Assembly: GCF_014926585.1 (NCBI RefSeq)
Contig: NZ_CP045422.1
Coordinates: 1,218,501-1,282,500 of the forward strand
DNA: 64,000 bases
Direction: 5' to 3'
Origin: Devosia beringensis
GTDB taxonomy: Bacteria; Pseudomonadota; Alphaproteobacteria; Rhizobiales; Devosiaceae
The notes beneath the pieces were generated by a model, which saw nothing but the letters and a program-made list of their open reading frames with translations, was not told the origin of the DNA and made no database searches. This document shows positions 34,701 through 41,044 of the stretch, one piece after another. How positions within the stretch are numbered: the first letter of the stretch is position 1; each line of letters opens with the position of its first letter. The translations under genes and the position numbers were made by a program.

Positions 34701-35282
34701 GTCGGCGTGCCATTGCTCGTGCATCGGCGCTGCGCCGATCCGATGTTCGGCATTTCCAATGCCATCGCCTATGAGAATCTAATGGTGCAGGCGAAGGCGA
34801 CGAAACAATCGCCAATTGTCGACGCGCTAGGCCCGTCGCGTTGGATTAATGTGGAAGGATCGGGCCAGGACAAGTGGTGTGCCGCTGAGGGCGACGAGGT
34901 CATTAGCCTGCTACGAATGATACGCGAAAGTGGGGCTAGCCCTGACCTATACATCGTCACGCCATTCGTTGTGGTTCAGGATCGCATGCGCGACCTAGTC
35001 AGAACCAGTGGTGTCTTGACTGGGTGGGTCGATGACGTGGCTCGTTGGCCCTACGACCGCATCGGAACGGTGCACACGGTTCAAGGGCGGGAGGCCGAGG
35101 CTGTGATCTTCCTACTGGGCGCTCCGATGCCTCAGCAGAAGGGCGCGCGGAACTGGGCAGGTGCAAGGCCCAACATTCTGAACGTGGCCGTCTCACGGGC
35201 CCAAGAGGCGCTCTATGTTGTCGGCAATAGAGCCCTATGGGGACAGGCCGGTGTCTTCTCGGAACTGGATAGAATGTTATAG
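31737..35282 (+). CDS. SF1 (UPF1/Dna2-type) helicase
   Basis: 1181 residues from TTG 31737, the only workable start after the upstream stop; its ribosome site is poor, so coupling to the Type ISP gene is likely. Residues ~50-125 are a proline/alanine-rich linker. The helicase has Walker A LAVNGPPGTGKTTLL (about 434), motif Ia with ASSNNKAVENV, a long coiled-coil insertion (about 620-820), motif II LLIDEAGQALPQ (about 904), motif III VVVGDPLQIEPV, HTVQGREAEAVIF and NVAVSRAQEALYVV. Such enzymes unwind DNA or RNA 5'-3'. SF1 helicases are not a standard part of Type ISP systems, so this may be an accessory or separate defence gene. Confidence 0.85.
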   Translation: MASRPFLTIGIEDLEKAFDAQRDDPAFLKTLVAELKNRKTQRAAQLRDRAVQALGVSPKGKPAQPAATPARPKQTPPAAQVPEPALPRQIPPTPAPGNTGSAPALSRPPSVQLGRPPTSPARASADVAGLSQPERVMLTWTALEVLSPQSFRRPEDLASGDRQRVARFNERGLPWENGGEKSKPSYRLYYQVVLGSIDMEKAIGQLLSVYTDKRAERPPSSGESILATILVDREGRPVEEDAVALSSFAWGVPVALNGDLKALGDWPAAERTLLEALDKRVRRTDDSGKPEPLTLGDISSAHDWLVGQLGLPLDMVSPPSFCVRTYQWFKLDDTPETLLLNSFFLSDLDRARQLFQSGRATSNLKRYIGQTVPDTRRDLLHDQDAIADALDPAKMPLGRWPAAGRYPLVALQQAAVNLTAHHLKEDGILAVNGPPGTGKTTLLRDVVAHVVTERARVMATYTDPEMAFTNSKLRVKKGQAFLWMYELDAKLRGFEVVVASSNNKAVENVSAELPGLAAVADDAFPNGYFKTVSDALLERDSWGIVAAVLGNAGNRFKFSQRFWWDQDYGMSNYLKHATGTPTVIVEETDDGEKTKRPPIVVTREDPPADKDEALKRWRKARKRFQEAEAAARKVLDGASRLAALPNQIAETDALIAQLVPALSATNDRVNQLALGRPNAEVELQNARAEYLNNHDAQARLKEARPSFLSGLFNREGLRRWHAKYVEVARITQQARDTLESREKFRDQIVADHDHEVASLAAMVSRLQTQTAQREEFVRRAEALETALGGTAIDQSHFLRGHKERQLAAPWLAGQAALKRDDLFEAAINLHRAFVDAAARPLRHNLNLLMDSFGTRSFGSEEKDRLIPHLWSSLFLVVPVVSTTFASVARMFSNIGAEDIGWLLIDEAGQALPQAAVGAIMRSRRAVVVGDPLQIEPVVVLPDTLTDAVCKEFKVDETVYNAPAASAQTLADAATPYFASFETRIGSRDVGVPLLVHRRCADPMFGISNAIAYENLMVQAKATKQSPIVDALGPSRWINVEGSGQDKWCAAEGDEVISLLRMIRESGASPDLYIVTPFVVVQDRMRDLVRTSGVLTGWVDDVARWPYDRIGTVHTVQGREAEAVIFLLGAPMPQQKGARNWAGARPNILNVAVSRAQEALYVVGNRALWGQAGVFSELDRML

Positions 35283-35303
35283 AAGCGGGCCCGCAGTTGC
35301 TGG

Positions 35304-35714
35304 TCAGAGTGACTGCAGCGCTTTCGTCTCAGTAAAAGTGCGCCAGTTGAGGCGCTTGCACAAGCTCAAATCTGACCAGTTCCGGCTCGAGTTGAAGTGC
35401 TGGCCTTCCGGCGTAAGTAGCACCATCGTCGTCTGCTTGCCCGTGTAGCCGCCCATTTGGTTCTTGGCATTTCCATTGACGCAGATCAGGTGGAATACCG
35501 ACCCATCTCGCCGAGTTTTGGTCATCACCGTTGAAATGGTGACGTCCCTTACCGAATAGGGATCATAGAGATATTCTCGCATTGCTTGCAGCACGCCGGC
35601 TATCTCCGCGCTGTTAGCAGGTCGCTGACCAGCAACCATTTCGTCATGGCTCTGCGCCATCGCGCTGCCCGTCATAGCCATGGCGCAGACCAGCGCTAAA
35701 AGAGTTCTTGTCAT
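35304..35714 (-). CDS. Small exported protein of unknown function
   Basis: 136 residues. A classic signal peptide (MTRTLLALVCAMAMTGSAMAQ) is followed by a soluble domain with conserved-looking turns (YLYDPYSVRDVTIS, HLICVNGNAKNQMGGYTG) and two cysteines. The mature part is about 115 residues, likely periplasmic. It runs against its neighbours. The layout resembles small secreted or lipoprotein-like proteins of Hyphomicrobiales; no enzyme motif is seen. Confidence 0.7.
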   Translation of the reverse strand: MTRTLLALVCAMAMTGSAMAQSHDEMVAGQRPANSAEIAGVLQAMREYLYDPYSVRDVTISTVMTKTRRDGSVFHLICVNGNAKNQMGGYTGKQTTMVLLTPEGQHFNSSRNWSDLSLCKRLNWRTFTETKALQSL

Positions 35715-35844
35715 CTAATCCCCCGATGATTGTGTCTGCCTTTTCCACGAGAACACAGCAAGGGAAAGGTGCGGCTCCATGTGTTTCCAAACGTATCATT
35801 TGGATGCCACTTCCCCACATCGTTCGCATCCCTGCTTGCAACTT

Positions 35845-35854
35845 TAACGCGTTA
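35845..35854. promoter_or_regulatory. Palindrome TAACGCGTTA upstream of the 35888 gene
   Basis: A 10-bp perfect palindrome followed by repeated GTTA steps at 35851, 35857 and 35864, 34 bases before ATG 35888. It may be an operator or promoter element; too short to be certain. Confidence 0.3.
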
Positions 35855-35887
35855 GTGTTATATGTTAAATCATCAGGAGGCGATGAG

Positions 35888-36409
35888 ATGCGCAAGACGC
35901 CAGCGGAATACCAACGAGAATACCGAGAGCGGAAAAAGGCGGCCCGTAAAGCTGCACCCGATCTGGCTATGGAATTTATCAGGACGCCGTTCAGCGAAAC
36001 CACGCCGAGTGATAGCGACGATCCGTTTGAATTCGTGGAATACTTCGTTCCGTTCGGCCTTCAATTCCCCGAAGGCTTCTTTGATGAAAATGCGCAATAC
36101 GACGTCGACGACCTTGTTGGCACAGACGTCAGCCTAAGCAGCGAATCGTTGCTGGAGCGTATGGAGGGGTTGGCTGGTGTCTTCCTCACGGCGGCAGATG
36201 AGCTCTATCGCAAGATCAACGATTTCAAGTTGGCCGAAATCGACGCGAGAATTGCTGAGGTAGAGCAGTCAGAGCTGTCGGACCCAGCCGCGAAAGCTAA
36301 GGCGTTGCGAGACATTGTGACCTTGCAGGACATCAGATCGCAGCTCTCGGGAAAAACCTTCCGACGCTCATTTGCTGAGATCAACGTCAAGGGCAGCGCG
36401 TCCGACTGA
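35888..36409 (+). CDS. Unrecognised 173-residue protein
   Basis: AGGAGG lies 9 bases before ATG 35888, much better than the ATG at 35708 that would overlap the exported protein. The N-terminus is very basic (MRKTPAEYQREYRERKKAARK), a DNA- or RNA-binding type helix common in small phage and plasmid proteins. The C-terminal half is a charged helical stretch (ELYRKINDFKLAEIDARIAEVEQSEL) likely to form a coiled coil. The middle is acidic. No family is recognised. Confidence 0.65.
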   Translation: MRKTPAEYQREYRERKKAARKAAPDLAMEFIRTPFSETTPSDSDDPFEFVEYFVPFGLQFPEGFFDENAQYDVDDLVGTDVSLSSESLLERMEGLAGVFLTAADELYRKINDFKLAEIDARIAEVEQSELSDPAAKAKALRDIVTLQDIRSQLSGKTFRRSFAEINVKGSASD

Positions 36410-36528
36410 AATTATCGCCGGGAAGGGGCTCTGTTTGGCGACACCAGCCCCATCCCAGGCGAAATAGAGCGGCCAAGGCGTTCTTAAAACCAACCCCGGC
36501 ACCCCTTTGTGACTATGGAGAAAATCAC

Positions 36529-37218
36529 GTGACCACAAATATCATGACATGCTCGGCACCGGCAACAGAAGTGACAGCTAACGAGCGCTTCCTGAACTTC
36601 ATGGCAGGAGGTGAAGCTAGTTACCTTTTGGATAACGTTGCCTGCAGTGTTGAACTGTTTGGCACCGTTGACGACGTGGTGGAGACTATTAGCGACGCTG
36701 GATCAGCGCTTGATGCATATGAGGAGCAGCTGTTCTTTCTTGAGGAAGCGCTCGAGGCGGCAACGAGCGTATTGGAGCGGTATATCGATTGCAGTGGCTT
36801 TCGGGCTGATATGCGTGTCGCTGCACGGATGGTGATCGACGGCGCCCCTAACGGCTGGAATGACGTTCTTACCAGTGCCCATAATTGCCACCGGTCCGAC
36901 AGGGTAGTGCCCAACGAAACCCGCAAAATTCTGCGCAAGCTCGGGGTTAAGGGCATGACCTACAGGTGGGTAAATTACCACATGCAGGGGGTATATCGCG
37001 CGCACATGATCGACAAGAGGAGCGCCAGTCGCGGTCCGCTTATCTCAGAGGGCATGATTAGTGGTGAGACGTTCGAGGTGCGTGGTGACACCCACCCAGT
37101 GCTCCATGTCTACCGTAAGGTAGATGGACAGTATATCGAGAAATCCCGCCATCTGGACGGGATGGATGCAATGAGCCTCGCCGTGCAGCTGTTCGCCGAT
37201 CTGTCGGTGGCAGCATGA
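36529..37218 (+). CDS. Unrecognised 229-residue protein
   Basis: GTG start with GGAG about 10 bases upstream. The first half is acidic and helical (DDVVETISDAGSALDAYEEQLFFLEEALEAATSVLERY). The second half is mixed, with a basic segment (ETRKILRKLGVKGMTYRWVNYHM) that could bind nucleic acid. The stop overlaps the next start as ATGA, so the two form a coupled pair. No known domain is seen. Confidence 0.6.
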   Translation: MTTNIMTCSAPATEVTANERFLNFMAGGEASYLLDNVACSVELFGTVDDVVETISDAGSALDAYEEQLFFLEEALEAATSVLERYIDCSGFRADMRVAARMVIDGAPNGWNDVLTSAHNCHRSDRVVPNETRKILRKLGVKGMTYRWVNYHMQGVYRAHMIDKRSASRGPLISEGMISGETFEVRGDTHPVLHVYRKVDGQYIEKSRHLDGMDAMSLAVQLFADLSVAA

Positions 37219-37604
37219 CCGTTGTCTCAGTCCTGAATTACTTGCCAAACCTGCCCGAACGCCAGGTGGTCATGGTTATGACCATGTTGGAAAGTGCGGT
37301 CTCCAACAACAAGCCGATTAATACCGGCGATCTTGCCATCCGTATTGTCGGAGAAGCGCGACAGTTGGCCACCGTCGATATGGAGTCACATGCGGAAAAC
37401 GACCTCGAACGCCTCCGTATCTTCATTACCTCGGCGGTCTGCTCGGAACTGGAAAAGGCAGGGATGATGGCGCCTGGTGAATTCTACAAATATGGGTCGG
37501 AGGACTGGGCTGCAAGCTTCGCCATTGACGTCCGGGATGAAGTCGCTCGCGGGCCGGAATTTTGGCGTGACGATCTTGGCCGTGCCAGGGACGGCGTGAC
37601 GTGA
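37215..37604 (+). CDS. Unrecognised protein, 3' end altered by IS insertion
   Basis: 129 residues in the present frame. The last two codons and stop (GTG ACG TGA after GGC) lie in the left end of the IS407-group element at 37597. Removing the element and one GGCG duplication restores GGC GAA CGC AGC TCA TAA, so the original protein ended ...RDGERSS, and only the last few residues are changed. The body is helical (RQVVMVMTMLESAVSNN, LERLRIFITSAVCSELEKAG) without a known motif. It is coupled to the 229-residue gene upstream. Confidence 0.6.
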   Translation: MTVVSVLNYLPNLPERQVVMVMTMLESAVSNNKPINTGDLAIRIVGEARQLATVDMESHAENDLERLRIFITSAVCSELEKAGMMAPGEFYKYGSEDWAASFAIDVRDEVARGPEFWRDDLGRARDGVT

Positions 37605-37659
37605 GCCCTTAGATCTCCTCCAAAAATGAGTAGAGTCCGTCCATTAAAGGAGACGGACA

Positions 37660-37926
37660 ATGAAGGCTTCGCGGTTCAGCGAGGAACAGATTATCGGCAT
37701 GATCAAGGAGCAGGAGGCCGGGATGCCGACTGCCGATGTGTGCCGCAAGCATGGCGTGAGCAGCGCGACGTTTTACAAGTACAAGGCCAAGTTCGGCGGC
37801 ATGGACGTCAGCGAGGCACGGCGGCTCAAGGTCCTGGAAGACGAGAACGCCCGGCTCAAGAAGCTGTTGGCCGAGGCGATGCTGGACAACGCCATGCTCA
37901 AGGATCTCAGCACAAAAAAATGGTAA
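37660..37926 (+). CDS. IS407-group transposase OrfA
   Basis: 88 residues. A helix-turn-helix (FSEEQIIGMIKEQEAGMPTADVCRKHGVSSATFYKYKAKFGG) is followed by a leucine-zipper-like coiled coil (LKVLEDENARLKKLLAEAML), the standard OrfA layout for end binding and dimerisation. A run of seven A (37914-37920) lies near the stop, where a -1 shift would join OrfA to OrfB. Confidence 0.93.
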   Translation: MKASRFSEEQIIGMIKEQEAGMPTADVCRKHGVSSATFYKYKAKFGGMDVSEARRLKVLEDENARLKKLLAEAMLDNAMLKDLSTKKW

Positions 37927-38855
37927 CGCCCGCCGTCAGGCGAGAAGCCGTGGCTTACCTCTGCGAGGCCTTCGCGGTGAGCCAGCGTCGGGCGTGTTCG
38001 GTGATCGGGGTTGATCGAACATCGGTGCGTCATGTGAGCACGCGATCCGATGATCAGGCCGTTCGGGCACGGCTGCGCGAACTGGCGGCCGTGCGCCGCC
38101 GGTTCGGCTATCGCCGGCTGCATGTGCTGTTGGATCGGGAGGGGATCATGCTCAACCACAAGAAGCTGCGTCGGATCTATGCCGAGGAACGGCTGCAGGT
38201 TCGCCGTCGCGGCGGCCGCAAAAGAGCCTTGGGTACACGGGCGCCCATGGTCCTGCCGTCAGGTCCGAACCAGCGTTGGTCCCTCGATTTTGTCAGCGAT
38301 GCGCTGACCGATGGTCGACGCTTCCGCATCCTGTGCATTGTCGATGACTATACCAGGGAATGCCTCTGCCTGATCGCCGATACATCGCTGTCCGGGCTTC
38401 GGGTGGCGCGAGAACTGGATCTGCTCATGGTCCAGCGTGGCCGACCGCACACTGTGGTCAGTGACAACGGGACGGAACTGACCAGTATGGCAATCCTGCG
38501 CTGGAGCCAGGATCGGCGGATTGAATGGCACTACACCGCGCCCGGCAAGCCGACACAGAACGCGTTCGTGGAGAGCTTCAACGGCCGGCTGCGTGACGAA
38601 CTGCTCAACGAGACCCTGTTCACCTCATTGGCACACGCCAGGTTCAACCTGGCGGCCTGGAAGGAGGACTACAACACAGTCAGACCACATGGCAGCCTTG
38701 GCAATCTGCCGCCGGCCATCTACGCAAAACTCAACGCTCCCGGCATGCAATGGGACGGAGCGCTTGAGCAACTGGGGAGCACCGCGCTCCCTCCCATTGC
38801 ACCACCGAGCCCGAAAGGCTCAAACGACGAAAGGACTCTGCTCTCGGCTGGATGA
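37920..38855 (+). CDS. IS407-group transposase OrfB (DDE integrase)
   Basis: 311 residues from ATG 37920, which lies at the end of the A7 tract in the -1 frame relative to OrfA. The DDE core shows WSLDFVSDAL (first D), TVVSDNGTEL (second D) and NAFVESFNGRLRDELL (E), the usual IS3-family rve domain. The frame is full length. Expression is probably as a fusion made by programmed -1 frameshifting, with free OrfB as an alternative. Confidence 0.93.
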   Translation: MVTPAVRREAVAYLCEAFAVSQRRACSVIGVDRTSVRHVSTRSDDQAVRARLRELAAVRRRFGYRRLHVLLDREGIMLNHKKLRRIYAEERLQVRRRGGRKRALGTRAPMVLPSGPNQRWSLDFVSDALTDGRRFRILCIVDDYTRECLCLIADTSLSGLRVARELDLLMVQRGRPHTVVSDNGTELTSMAILRWSQDRRIEWHYTAPGKPTQNAFVESFNGRLRDELLNETLFTSLAHARFNLAAWKEDYNTVRPHGSLGNLPPAIYAKLNAPGMQWDGALEQLGSTALPPIAPPSPKGSNDERTLLSAG

Positions 38856-38873
38856 AGTCGGGGGCTCACGTCA

Positions 38874-39484
38874 GGCGAACGCAGCTCATAAGACGGTGAC
38901 CAAAGCCACATTCCCTCGGCCTTATAGGTCGGGGGCGTGGTGCTTCAGTGTGACTCTGTGTGAATAACGCGCAGGCTTTGTGGCGAGATAAGTGACGCGC
39001 GCTTGCCCTTACAGCCCATCCAAAGCGAGAAGCCTTGGCTTATCAGGGCTGCCGCTTCATCCAGCGTAGCCGCATAAACCGCATGCGCCTCGTGGTGCTT
39101 GCGATTGCCGAACGAGGGATCGCCTAGCCCCTAGCCGTTGGTGGTCACTTCGGGCACTTCACCGCTACCCTTGCGTGGAGACGTCCGTTCAATCCTCAAA
39201 ACCCGGTTGATCTAATTATCTCCCACTGCCCCCAGAGCGAGCACGTCGAACTATAACTCAAGGTAATATTGGCTAGAGGCAATGCCGAAAAGCGCCAGAT
39301 CTGACCTGCGTAATTCCACGCTTCGTTTCGCTATAAGCAAGATACGTGAGCCGAACAAATATTGGCTAAGCATCTCAATAATTAGACTCTTCGAAATTTC
39401 GGCCGATCATCAACTGACCCTGCAGGACACGTGTCTGAATGGACGCGAGCGCGATAATTTAGCAATTATGAAAGAGATCGTATC
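38874..39484. other. Intergenic stretch left of the excisionase gene
   Basis: About 610 bases. The frame 39282-39494 has no ribosome site and overlaps the excisionase start, so I do not call it. No repeats stand out apart from the target duplication at its left edge. Confidence 0.55.
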
Positions 39485-39766
39485 ATGGCGCTGACCGCCG
39501 CCCTTATTCATGCCCTCGCGCCTAACGACCGCAGGGTGCTGAGCCGTGCCGAAGCCGCGAGTTATGTTGGCGTCAGTCCTGGCCACTTTTCTAAGCTTGT
39601 GGAGGCTAGCACCATGCCCAACTCCCTGCCCACATACGGACGGACCCGTAGGTGGGATAGGAACGCCATAGACCAGGCGCTCGACAGAGCAAGCGGCACC
39701 ACCACCTCGACCAAAGATGCGCTAACCGCATATGACGCTTGGAGTAGTGCCCGTGGTCAGGGCTAA
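39485..39766 (+). CDS. Excisionase/AlpA-like DNA-binding protein
   Basis: 93 residues. LSRAEAASYVGVSPGHFSKLVEASTMP, then TYGRTRRWDRNAIDQALDR, matches the winged helix-turn-helix of AlpA/excisionase-type proteins (short recognition helix, R-W-D wing). It overlaps the integrase gene start and lies immediately upstream, the usual xis-int order. It probably directs excision and may repress or activate the integrase promoter. Confidence 0.8.
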   Translation: MALTAALIHALAPNDRRVLSRAEAASYVGVSPGHFSKLVEASTMPNSLPTYGRTRRWDRNAIDQALDRASGTTTSTKDALTAYDAWSSARGQG

Positions 39767-40847
39767 TCTCAAGGGCGTGAACACCGTTCGAAAACTGCTT
39801 AATGACGGCACAGTCAGGATCCATTTCTATCACCGTGCCACTGGCAGCCCTCTTCGCGGCGCCCCCGGATCCGCAGAATTCCTACACGACTACGCCATGG
39901 CAGAGCAGAGCCGGGTCACGAAGCTCAAAGGGACGCTTGTCGGCCTCATTCGCGACTACACACTTTCGCCGGAGTTCGCGAAGCGGGCGGAAAGCACACA
40001 GAAGGAATACCGGCGTATGCTGACCAAGGTGGAGGTCCGGTTCGGCACCATGCCACTGGAAGTGCTCGAAGACCCACGAGTCCGCAGCGACTTTCTCAAA
40101 TGGCGCGCAGATGTAGCGAGTAGCTCCGGAGAACGTGAGGCCGATAACCGGCTGAGCGTGGTTTCGGCTATGCTCTCGTGGGGCATCGACAATGGCCAGG
40201 TGTTCAGCAACCACGTGCTGGGGTTCAAGCGCCTTCACAAGGTCGATCGTTCCGAGAAGCTTTGGCTTCCAGAACACATTGAAGCCTTCATGAAAGTCGC
40301 TCCCCTCGAGATGCAACGTGCACTGATCCTGGCACTTCATACCGGTCAGCGGCAGGGCGACCTGCTAAAGCTGGTCTGGACCAATTACCATGAGGGCAAG
40401 ATCAGCTTGCGGCAGAACAAGGGCGCGCAGCGTGTCATTGTGCCCTGCACCCAGGCTCTGGCGCGCATGCTGGACGGCATGGAGCGATCCGCCTTGGTCA
40501 TTCTCAACACCAAGACCGGACGACCGTGGAAGGCCCGCTACTTCAAGGGGCAGTGGGAAGAGGCCAGCAAGGCCGCTGGCATCACCGACCTGCACTTCCA
40601 CGACCTTCGCGGCACGGCCGTGACAATGCTCGCCGAGGCCGGCTGCAGCGTCCCGGAGATTGCCTCGATTACCGGCCACAGCTTGAAGTCGGTTCACGGC
40701 ATTATCGAGCGCTATCTGGCCCGCACGGCGACGCTCGCCACAGCAGCAATGGATAAGTTCCAGAACGCAAGCAGCACGAATTTTGCAAACCAGTTGCAAA
40801 CCACCGACCGCGGCGGCAGCAACAATATTGCTAAGTCTTTGAAGTGA
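39753..40847 (+). CDS. Tyrosine recombinase (integrase) of the island
   Basis: About 364 residues from GTG 39753 (MVRANLKGV); ATG 39732 is an alternative that adds seven residues. The catalytic residues are all visible: arginine in ALHTGQRQGDLL, H-x-x-R in HFHDLRGT, histidine in ITGHSLKSV and the nucleophilic tyrosine in IIERYLA. The N-terminal ~110 residues include a core-binding SAM-like domain. The stop codon overlaps the right 55-bp att repeat by two bases. The enzyme would insert the element into the 3' end of tRNA-Arg(ACG). Confidence 0.93.
   Translation: MVRANLKGVNTVRKLLNDGTVRIHFYHRATGSPLRGAPGSAEFLHDYAMAEQSRVTKLKGTLVGLIRDYTLSPEFAKRAESTQKEYRRMLTKVEVRFGTMPLEVLEDPRVRSDFLKWRADVASSSGEREADNRLSVVSAMLSWGIDNGQVFSNHVLGFKRLHKVDRSEKLWLPEHIEAFMKVAPLEMQRALILALHTGQRQGDLLKLVWTNYHEGKISLRQNKGAQRVIVPCTQALARMLDGMERSALVILNTKTGRPWKARYFKGQWEEASKAAGITDLHFHDLRGTAVTMLAEAGCSVPEIASITGHSLKSVHGIIERYLARTATLATAAMDKFQNASSTNFANQLQTTDRGGSNNIAKSLK
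40783..40802 (+). repeat. Candidate integrase arm sites, right arm (2 x TTGCAAACC)
   Basis: TTGCAAACC at 40783-40791 and 40794-40802, 11 bases apart, lies inside the integrase gene's last codons. The same nonamer appears twice at the left end. The repeat encodes part of the integrase tail, so that protein segment may be shaped by DNA-site function. Confidence 0.55.
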
Positions 40848-40900
40848 ATGGCGCGCCCTAAGAGATTCGAACTCCTGACCCCCAGATTCGTAGTCTGGTG
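40846..40900. repeat. attR: 55-bp repeat within tRNA-Arg
   Basis: Identical to 17242-17296. Here it forms the 3' part of the complete tRNA gene, so insertion kept the tRNA functional. Confidence 0.95.
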
Positions 40901-40925
40901 CTCTATCCAGCTGAGCTAAGGGCGC
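40849..40925 (-). tRNA. tRNA-Arg (anticodon ACG)
   Basis: 77 bases including an encoded CCA (tgg at 40849-40851 on the plus strand). The acceptor stem is GCGCCCT with AGGGCGC, the D arm GCTC/GAGC, and the anticodon arm CCAGA-CTACGAA-TCTGG with ACG at positions 34-36 (A34 is normally edited to inosine). The T loop is TTCGAAT. It reads CGU, CGC and CGA. It is the integration target for the island on its left. Confidence 0.97.
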
Positions 40926-41044
40926 GCACGGCCGTCTCTTTTTGAAACGGCAATTTCAGGAAGCGGCGAGTACGCCTGTCTGCCTGAAGCGGCGCAACCC
41001 ATACAGGGGCGTTTCTGGCTTGGCAAGCGTCGATGAAGGTTTTT

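Larger units (their letters stand above)
37597..38873 (+). mobile_element. IS3-family, IS407-group insertion sequence (1277 bp)
   Basis: The ends are perfect 12-bp inverted repeats, TGACGTGAGCCC at 37597-37608 and its complement at 38862-38873. They are flanked by 4-bp target duplications GGCG at 37593-37596 and 38874-38877, the length typical of the IS407 group. Two overlapping frames encode OrfA and OrfB. Intact ends, duplications and frames point to a recent insertion that could still be active. Confidence 0.93.
17242..40900. mobile_element. Tyrosine-integrase genomic island at tRNA-Arg(ACG)
   Basis: Bounded by identical 55-bp repeats of the tRNA 3' end. The integrase stop codon overlaps the right repeat by two bases and an excisionase-like gene precedes it. 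Cargo includes several nuclease-type genes, an XRE/NYN unit, an iteron-like region and an IS407-group copy. Base composition is visibly less GC-rich than the flanking core genes, with more AT-rich intergenic stretches. No relaxase or secretion gene is present inside, so it may spread with helper elements or phages. Confidence 0.9.

Noticed and set aside
39282..39494. 70-codon frame before the excisionase gene
   Set aside because: No ribosome site, overlaps the excisionase start, unremarkable composition.
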